Below are positions 57,061 through 64,000 of a DNA stretch of 64,000 nt, in pieces. How positions within the stretch are numbered: the stretch's first letter is position 1; every line of letters begins with the position of its first letter. Origin of the DNA: Epibacterium ulvae (GTDB taxonomy: Bacteria > Pseudomonadota > Alphaproteobacteria > Rhodobacterales > Rhodobacteraceae); the NCBI RefSeq assembly GCF_018678075.1, contig NZ_JAHHIR010000025.1, positions 116,954 to 180,953 on the forward strand. The letters run 5' to 3'. The notes under the pieces are model-generated. The model ran no database searches. It was given only the letters and a program-made list of their open reading frames with translations, and had not been told where the DNA came from. Made by a program: the position numbers and the translations under genes.

Positions 57061-58023
57061 TTATTCCTCTTTTAGCGGTCTTGTAAGTAATTGCGCCGCC
57101 GCATCAGCTATCGTCAAGCGTTGATCGAGCAATGCCACCACAGTTTGGGCAATCGGCATATCAATCCCCAAAGATTTTGCCTTTTCCAACGCGGCATGTG
57201 CGGTCGCAGCACCTTCGACGGTGACGGAGGGATCAAATGATTCTCCACGTCCCAACGACAGTCCCAGGCCAAAATTGCGCGAAAGCGACGAACTGCACGT
57301 GAGGGTCAGATCACCAAATCCCGACAGGCCTGATAGCGTTTCTGGCCGCGCGCCAAGCGTTATGGCCATCCGCTGCATCTCTGCAAATCCACGGGTCATC
57401 AGCGCGGCGCGGGCGCTTTCGCCAAGGCCCGCCCCAATGACCGCGCCACAGGCAATGGCAAAGACATTTTTCAACGCACCGCCCAATTCGGCCCCGATGG
57501 TATCGGTCGTCCGGTAAAGGCGCAGGTTTGGTGTCGTCAACGCCGATTGCAGCGTGTTGCTGTTGTGCGAATCCGCGCAGGCGAGCGTCAAAGCCGTGGG
57601 CAAGCCCCGTGCAATATCTGCCGCAAAACTGGGACCAGTCAAAAGCGCAGGGACCGCAGTTGGCGCAGCCTGGGATAAAACGCCAATGGGACCCAGACCG
57701 GACGAAAGCTCGACCCCTTTGCAGCACGCAACCAGGGTCTTATTGGCAAAATGCGACGGCGATTGTTCAAGGAAACCGCGTAGGCGTTGCATCGGCACAG
57801 CCAGCAACAAGACGGGGTTTTGGCAGGCCAAGTCCAGGTCGCCGGTGATTGTGATGGCCTCAGAGAGCGGCACATCTTGCAGGCGTCGCGCATTAAAACG
57901 CGTGGCGTTCATGTGACGCACGTGTTCGGCATCCCGGGACCACAGGGTGACGTCGCTTTTTTGGCTCAGGCTGATCGCAAGCGCGGTGCCAAATGCACCG
58001 GCACCCAAGACAGAGATGCTCAC
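57061..58023 (-). CDS. gpsA: Glycerol-3-phosphate dehydrogenase [NAD(P)+]
   Basis: A 320-residue enzyme making sn-glycerol 3-phosphate for phospholipids. The dinucleotide-binding [12 protein letters not shown] is at the start, and [12 protein letters not shown] holds the catalytic lysine. The open frame extends to 58083, but a GTG at 58023 overlaps the tsaD stop (GTGA) and begins the family sequence, so it is preferred. Confidence 0.95.
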   Translation of the reverse strand: MSISVLGAGAFGTALAISLSQKSDVTLWSRDAEHVRHMNATRFNARRLQDVPLSEAITITGDLDLACQNPVLLLAVPMQRLRGFLEQSPSHFANKTLVACCKGVELSSGLGPIGVLSQAAPTAVPALLTGPSFAADIARGLPTALTLACADSHNSNTLQSALTTPNLRLYRTTDTIGAELGGALKNVFAIACGAVIGAGLGESARAALMTRGFAEMQRMAITLGARPETLSGLSGFGDLTLTCSSSLSRNFGLGLSLGRGESFDPSVTVEGAATAHAALEKAKSLGIDMPIAQTVVALLDQRLTIADAAAQLLTRPLKEE

Positions 58024-59117
58024 GCTTTGGCTCCCTTTTTCCCGCTCCCGATCAAGACGGGGCTGGTCTTGTCCAGCGGCCAACGCGGTCGTGCGGACAA
58101 TGACATGTCGTCGCGTGCGCCTGTTTTGAACCGTTCAAGCCCGGCATAGGCAATCATCGCAGCGTTATCCGTGCACAGGCGCAAGGGCGGCGCGACAAAA
58201 GCTGTCTGAAACTCCGCACAAAGTGTCTGAAGCCCTGCACGAATGGCGGTATTGGCCGCAACGCCGCCAGCCACCGCAATTGTGGGTTGGGTGGGGGCTT
58301 CGGCCATGTATTGCTCCAACGCGCGTTTTGCTTTGGCCACGACGACGTCCACAACGGCGGCCTGAAATCCGGCGCAAAGGTCTGCGCGGTCCTGTCGGGA
58401 CAGACCGCCTTTTTCTGACACGATCTGGTCGCGCACGCGCATCAATGCGGTTTTGAGGCCGGAATACGACATGTTGCAATCGGCGCGATCCATCAATGGG
58501 CGGGGAAAGCGGAACCGTTTTGGATCGCCGTTTTCTGCCTCGGCCTGAACGGAGGGACCGCCGGGTTGTGGCAGACCCAACAAGCGCGCGGTCTTGTCGA
58601 ATGCTTCCCCTGGGGCGTCATCAATCGTTCCGCCGAGCCGGGTGAACTCATCTGGGCCCCGTGCAATCAGGAACTGGCAATGACCGCCTGAGACAAGCAG
58701 CATCAAATAGGGATAAGGCACCTGATCCGTCAAACGTGGTGTCAACGCGTGCCCGGCCAGATGATTGACACCAACCAACGGCAGACCTGTTGCTGCCGCG
58801 ATCCCTTTGGCACACATCACGCCAGAGATGACGCCGCCAATCAGTCCGGGTCCTGCCGTCACCGCAACAACGTCCAGATCCGCAAACGTGACTGATGCTG
58901 TTGCCATCGCATCTTGCACACAATGATCAAGCTTTTCCGCATGCGCGCGCGCTGCGATCTCGGGAACCACGCCGCCAAATGCGCTGTGCAGCTCGGTCTG
59001 TCCAAACACAACCGAGGACAAAATCTCGACCCGCCTGTCCTTTGTTTCACGTAAAACAGCGGCGGCCGTGTCGTCACAGCTGCTTTCGATTCCCAGAACG
59101 GTCAGTGTTTCAGTCAT
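58020..59117 (-). CDS. tsaD: tRNA N6-adenosine threonylcarbamoyltransferase TsaD
   Basis: A 365-residue ASKHA-fold enzyme that attaches the threonylcarbamoyl group to A37 of ANN-decoding tRNAs. The start [14 protein letters not shown] is standard, and the metal site HLAGH is present. The open frame extends to 59192; the ATG at 59117 is the family start. A near-perfect parS palindrome (59043-59058) lies in its codons for VLRET. It is divergent from hemD over 73 bp. Confidence 0.95.
   Translation of the reverse strand: MTETLTVLGIESSCDDTAAAVLRETKDRRVEILSSVVFGQTELHSAFGGVVPEIAARAHAEKLDHCVQDAMATASVTFADLDVVAVTAGPGLIGGVISGVMCAKGIAAATGLPLVGVNHLAGHALTPRLTDQVPYPYLMLLVSGGHCQFLIARGPDEFTRLGGTIDDAPGEAFDKTARLLGLPQPGGPSVQAEAENGDPKRFRFPRPLMDRADCNMSYSGLKTALMRVRDQIVSEKGGLSRQDRADLCAGFQAAVVDVVVAKAKRALEQYMAEAPTQPTIAVAGGVAANTAIRAGLQTLCAEFQTAFVAPPLRLCTDNAAMIAYAGLERFKTGARDDMSLSARPRWPLDKTSPVLIGSGKKGAKA
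59043..59058. other. Near-parS palindrome inside tsaD
   Basis: TGTTTCACGTAAAACA matches the parS consensus at 15 of 16 bases (G to A at position 11). It is in coding sequence. Binding by ParB is not shown; many ParB proteins bind such one-mismatch sites weakly. Confidence 0.4.
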
Positions 59118-59190
59118 CGCCCTACCATTGCGTCCATTTGTATTGGGGGCTACCACCTTAGGCGCGTTGGAACAATCCCGGGGGACGCGC

Positions 59191-59889
59191 ATGGTTTGCC
59201 TGTTGATGACCCGATCTATCGCTGCGTCCGAGCAGTTTTGGAACGATCTGCCCGAAGATCTGCGCGCGGATCTGCAGCTTGTTGTCTCTCCACTGCTTCA
59301 AATTGTGCCGGTGGCGTTTGACGCAGACTGGTCCAAATACAGGGGCGTGGTCTTTTCGTCGGCCAATGGCGTGATCCAGGCCTTAGAACACCCCACGCGG
59401 TTGGATGCATTTTGCGTCGGCGCCCGAACAACTGAGATCGCGACCCAACACGGCTGGCGCGCCACATGCGCGGGGCAAACGGCGGGGCAATTGGTTCAAA
59501 CTTTGTTGTGCGACGATGGCGTGACCGGCCCCTTGGTTCACTTGCACGGTCAGCACACACGCGGCGACATCGCCGGTCAATTGATGAACAATGGGATCCG
59601 CTGTGATCACTATGTTGTTTACGATCAGATCCTCCAGCCGCTGACTGCGGACGCTAGGACCAGTCTTTCAAACAATAAACGACACATAGTGCCGCTTTTT
59701 TCCCCGCGCACTGCGCAGCAATTTGCTTATGAATGCGAAACAGCGGAAAACATCTTTTTTATTGCGATGAGCGAAGCTGTTGCGGAACCGTTGAAGTCTT
59801 TGGACTATATGGAGTTGCAAATATCTCAGGCACCTGATGCAGCTTCTATGGCGGAACTGGTTCGCAATGCCGCAGATCGCTTAGCATAG
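59191..59889 (+). CDS. hemD: Uroporphyrinogen-III synthase
   Basis: A 232-residue protein that cyclises hydroxymethylbilane to uroporphyrinogen III. HemD sequences are highly divergent; the support here is [11 protein letters not shown] in the first half, the [11 protein letters not shown] motif in the second, and its place before the mitofilin-like gene and hemY. The open frame begins at 59068, but the ATG at 59191 follows a GGGGGA site and is chosen. Confidence 0.8.
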   Translation: MVCLLMTRSIAASEQFWNDLPEDLRADLQLVVSPLLQIVPVAFDADWSKYRGVVFSSANGVIQALEHPTRLDAFCVGARTTEIATQHGWRATCAGQTAGQLVQTLLCDDGVTGPLVHLHGQHTRGDIAGQLMNNGIRCDHYVVYDQILQPLTADARTSLSNNKRHIVPLFSPRTAQQFAYECETAENIFFIAMSEAVAEPLKSLDYMELQISQAPDAASMAELVRNAADRLA

Positions 59890-59967
59890 CTTGAGACAGG
59901 CGGATGTGCGCAGTAGTGTCGCGCAGACGTTCAACCAAAAGATTTTGAGATTCGAAGGGAAATCGGC

Positions 59968-61212
<1,245 letters not shown>

Positions 61213-61224
61213 GGACATTTCCGC

Positions 61225-62709
61225 ATGCTATGGTCTCTTTTCAAATATCTTATCTTTGTAGCGATTGCGGCGGCGCTGGCTTATGGCGCTGGTCTTCTGC
61301 TGGAAACCTCCGGCGGGGTGCAAATTACCGTTGCTGGTACTGAATATACCCTTGGCGCGTTGCAATCGGTTCTGGCGCTGAGCGTTCTGCTGGTCGTTTT
61401 GTGGCTGGTCTTGAAGCTCGCGTCGCTTCTGGTTGCCACCATTCGCTTCCTCAATGGGGATGAAACTGCGCTGTCGCGTTTCTTCGACAAAGGGCGCGAA
61501 CGCAAAGGGTATCAAGCGCTTGCAGATGGTCTGATGGCCTTGGCCGCCGGCGAAGGTCGCCAGGCCATGGCCAAAGCGGCACGTGCTGAACGCTACCTGG
61601 AAAAGCCTGAACTTACCGATCTGATCACCGCACAAGCGGCTGAGATGGCGGGCGACACCAAAAAAGCCGCCGAAGCCTACAAGCGACTTCTGTCAGGTCA
61701 GGCCACGCGGTTTGTCGGTGTGCGCGGCATCATGAAGCAAAAACTGTCGGAAGGTGATTCCGAGACGGCTTTGGCTCTGGCGGAAAAAGCGCTGGCGTTG
61801 CGTCCGAAACATGAAGAAGTGCAAGACACGCTGCTGCAGTTGCAAGCTCAGGCGCAAGATTGGGCTGGCGCTCGCAAGACCTTGTCGACCAAGCTGAAGA
61901 CGGGCACCTTGCCACGCGAAGTGTTCAAACGTCGCGATGCTGTTCTGGCTCTGTCGTCCTCAAAAACGCTGCTGGATGAAGAGACCACGCCAGCGCAGCG
62001 TGATCAGGCGATTGAAGCGAACCGTCTGTCCCCGGATCTGGTGCCGGCCGCGGTTTTGGCCGCACGTGCCTATATCGCCAAGGACAAGAAACGTCAGGCC
62101 GCGCGTATCATTAAGAAAACCTGGGAAGCACAGCCGCACCCGGATCTGGCCCATGTTTTTGCGGAAATCGAGCCAAATGAAACCCCGGCCGCTCGTATCA
62201 AACGGTTTGACCAGCTTGCGCGTTTGAACCCCAAACATGATGAAACGCGCCTTGTTATGGCTGAGCTGCAGATCGTGGCTGAGGATTTCCCTTCTGCGCG
62301 TCGCGCTCTTGGTGATTTGGCGGAACGGGCGCCTGATGCGCGGGCTCTGACCTTGATGGCTGCGATCGAACGTGGCGAAGGTGCGGATGACAGCCTCGTC
62401 AAAGGGTGGCTCGCACGTGCGTTGAGCGCTCCGCGTGGGCCCCAATGGGTTTGTGAAAATTGTAACCACATCCACGCCGAATGGGTGCCGGTCTGCGAAA
62501 ACTGTTCAAGCTTTGACACGCTCAGTTGGAAAACGCCTGACACGCCTGAGATCACAAGTGCGACGGCTACGCATATGTTGCCGCTGATTGTTGGTTCTTT
62601 GGAGGGTAAGTCCAAAGAGGCCGAGGTTGAAACGGTCGAAGAGGGAACCGCCGAAGTAGTTGAAATCGTTCCCGAAGAGATTGGCGAACCCATCAAAGAA
62701 GCCAACTAA
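61225..62709 (+). CDS. hemY: Heme biosynthesis-associated protein HemY (TPR type)
   Basis: A 494-residue protein. Two N-terminal membrane helices (about 4-25 and 42-65) come first, then a tetratricopeptide-like helical region (about 95-400). A zinc-ribbon-like pair follows near residues 409-428 (CENC and CENC separated by 12 residues), then an acidic tail. This zinc ribbon is typical of alphaproteobacterial HemY. Despite the name it is not protoporphyrinogen oxidase; its role in heme export or assembly is not settled. Confidence 0.88.
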   Translation: MLWSLFKYLIFVAIAAALAYGAGLLLETSGGVQITVAGTEYTLGALQSVLALSVLLVVLWLVLKLASLLVATIRFLNGDETALSRFFDKGRERKGYQALADGLMALAAGEGRQAMAKAARAERYLEKPELTDLITAQAAEMAGDTKKAAEAYKRLLSGQATRFVGVRGIMKQKLSEGDSETALALAEKALALRPKHEEVQDTLLQLQAQAQDWAGARKTLSTKLKTGTLPREVFKRRDAVLALSSSKTLLDEETTPAQRDQAIEANRLSPDLVPAAVLAARAYIAKDKKRQAARIIKKTWEAQPHPDLAHVFAEIEPNETPAARIKRFDQLARLNPKHDETRLVMAELQIVAEDFPSARRALGDLAERAPDARALTLMAAIERGEGADDSLVKGWLARALSAPRGPQWVCENCNHIHAEWVPVCENCSSFDTLSWKTPDTPEITSATATHMLPLIVGSLEGKSKEAEVETVEEGTAEVVEIVPEEIGEPIKEAN

Positions 62710-62849
62710 ACCAATGCGTAGGAGCGAGTGGCCAATGTCTGCGCGCACCTACGACTCACAGAAAACACTGGCTAGGACCAGGGGACTGCCAATTTGATGG
62801 GGCAGCGTTGCTAAATTGCGTCGACCGTCCCGCAACAATTGCCGGTTCC
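62710..62849. other. Gap after hemY, probable insertion-sequence remnant edge
   Basis: There is no credible gene here. An inverted pair CGTAGG and CCTACG near 62717-62754 is seen but has no T run. The right part merges into the IS66 relic. Confidence 0.35.
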
Positions 62850-63560
62850 GCACCCTTGGGCTTAAGCGGTTCGCAGTGCATACGGTTTTTGCGTAGTTCC
62901 AGGGTAGCTGCTCGATATCGTTTCTGTTTGTGCCCCGCGTCGATGGCTGTGAGCACGCCGCACGGATAAGCGTGTGGCTAGATGCCGTTGATTTTGCAGG
63001 TCTCGATCAGGGTTGAACGGTCCAGAACAATCCCTTGGCGGCTGTAGATTTTCACCTGCCTATATAGCGGCAGATGATCCGCATATTATGAGACGAGCAC
63101 ATGGGCGAGCGTTGCTTCGGTTGGCACGCCGCCCGCAATGATGTGTGCGCTGCAGGAGCTTGGGCAATCCCGCCTCGCAGGATCGACAAGCGTATTTGGG
63201 GCGACAGGTGACAATCACGCGGAACTGGGCGGGGATGATATCCAGCCGTTCGCTGACATCTTCGCCAATGACATGACGCTCAGTTCCGCAGGCGCAGGAG
63301 GGCTCGGGTTCAATGACCACTTCCACCCGCTCCAGATGTTTGGGCAATGATCCGCGATTGGTTTGGTGAGGTTTTGGAGACCGCATGGGCGCTGTGCGTT
63401 CATCGGCGTCGACCTCGGCTTCCACCTGCGCGATGGCGGTCTCGATGTCTTCGAGTTCCAGCTCGTATTGGGCAGTGTCGATCTTCTCGGACTTGGCACC
63501 AAAGAGAGCTTTCTTAAACGACGCAACCTGGACCTGTCGCGGTTTGATGCCGCTCCTTTG
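62850..63560 (-). pseudogene. IS66-family transposase (tnpC) relic
   Basis: Minus-strand fragments match IS66 transposase in pieces. Part of the N-terminal half is readable: FKKALFGAKSEKIDTAQYEL near 63520, then the zinc-binding region ERLDIIPAQFRVIVTCRPKY. A frameshift follows near 63180, and then GGVPTEATLAHVLVS with a TAA stop at 63086-63088 before YADHLPLYRQ. After DRSTL the sequence jumps to the C-terminal LIETCKINGI, a stop, PHAY and, in another frame, DIEQLPWNYA. The middle is missing by about 1 kb. The true N-terminus is cut near 63560, where IS3-family DNA begins. Confidence 0.8.
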
Positions 63561-63591
63561 ATAGCATTTGTTTCAGCAAAGGAGACTGACT

Positions 63592-63915
63592 ATGGGACTG
63601 AAACGGACGGGCGAATTCCGCCAAGATGCAGTGCGGATCGCGCTGACGAGTGGGCTGACACGCAAGCAGGTTGCTGATGATCTGGGTGTTGGCATGTCGA
63701 CGCTGAACAAATGGATTACGGCGCAGCGAGACACGGATGTGGTGTCGAAAGAGGATTTATGCCTCACCCAAGAGAATGACCGGCTTCGGCGTGAGAACCG
63801 CATTCGCAAGGAGGAAAGGGAAGTGCTTAAAAAGGCTACGCGGCTTGCGAGCATTTCGCCACCGTCCTGCCAGCCGCAGGCAGCGGTCCGATATGGTGAC
63901 GTTGGCGCACATTAA
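63592..63915 (+). pseudogene. IS3-family transposase orfA, fused by deletion
   Basis: A 107-residue open frame. Residues about 1-80 are a typical IS3-family OrfA helix-turn-helix and leucine zipper (KRTGEFRQDAVRIALTSGLT, then LKKAT). The last about 25 residues are not OrfA-like: from about 63836 the DNA switches to OrfB sequence read out of frame. An internal deletion of perhaps 100-150 bp, removing the end of orfA and the start of orfB, is inferred. AGGAGA precedes the ATG. Confidence 0.78.
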
Positions 63916-64000
63916 AGAACAATCGCGCCTGAGCTTGGGCAGCTATGGCCGCCCACGCATGACAGAAGAGCTGAAAGGGATCGGTTTAGATGTGGGTCAC
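63836..64000 (+). pseudogene. IS3-family transposase orfB fragment, runs off the window
   Basis: The frame beginning near 63836 reads LRGLRAFRHRPASRRQRSD and continues as LAHIKEQSRLSLGSYGRPRM, the N-terminal part of an IS3 OrfB before its DDE domain. Its own start region is missing. The element continues past the right end, so the catalytic residues are not visible. Confidence 0.72.

Overview
The window is chromosomal DNA from an alphaproteobacterium of the Roseobacter group (Rhodobacteraceae). The evidence is gene content and order: hemJ, rho, mnmE, mnmG, rsmG, parA and parB lie on one side of a putative origin and maf, aroE, coaE, dnaQ and secB on the other. Further support comes from the redox system regB/senC/regA, a kinase-less DivL next to tsaE, amgK, murU, addB, addA and trxA, the tsaD/gpsA versus hemD/mitofilin/hemY arrangement, and an alphaproteobacterial type HemY. 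No rRNA, tRNA or CRISPR array was recognised.

Layout. 0-11 kb: stress, signalling and metabolism (hslO, Nudix hydrolase, a receiver-phosphatase and an Hpt protein, ilvA, argG, msrA, a ribokinase-type kinase, maeB). 11-19 kb: a solitary flagellin, mutS, hrcA-grpE, rph-rdgB-hemW. 19-30 kb: the replication and segregation core. parB, parA, rsmG, mnmG, mnmE, rho and hemJ run leftward and maf, aroE, coaE and dnaQ run rightward from a 406-bp AT-rich gap (26674-27079) that carries DnaA-box-like motifs and is most likely oriC. Two perfect parS palindromes lie inside the 5' coding ends of rsmG and mnmG. 30-38 kb: secB, fxsA, Tim44-like, mltA, smr, a lipoprotein hydrolase, and hslV-hslU with a membrane-protein gene between them. 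38-50 kb: a long leftward run (divL, tsaE, amgK, murU, addB, addA), with trxA following separately, then regB. 50-62.7 kb: senC-regA, a GT61 glycosyltransferase, ahcY with a structured leader, DUF2853, a candidate small RNA with a strong terminator, tsaD-gpsA-YciI-EVE, and hemD-mitofilin-hemY. 62.8-64 kb: insertion-sequence debris, an IS66 transposase relic abutting an IS3-family copy that itself looks internally deleted.

How genes work together. Replication and segregation (oriC, ParABS), tRNA wobble modification (MnmE/MnmG) and rRNA methylation (RsmG) form the origin-proximal cluster. AmgK and MurU recycle MurNAc, with MltA as a possible source of turnover products. AddA and AddB form the recombination helicase-nuclease. 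RegB, SenC and RegA sense redox state. AhcY clears S-adenosylhomocysteine. HemJ, HemW, HemD and HemY mark heme-related functions around the origin.

No obviously new multi-gene defence or biosynthetic system was found. The most interesting points are small and structural: parS palindromes doubling as codons, a near-parS inside tsaD, the ahcY leader that can hide its ribosome-binding site, the candidate small RNA at 55.7-55.9 kb, the DivL protein without kinase domains, and a seven-copy hexamer repeat inside the mitofilin-like gene.
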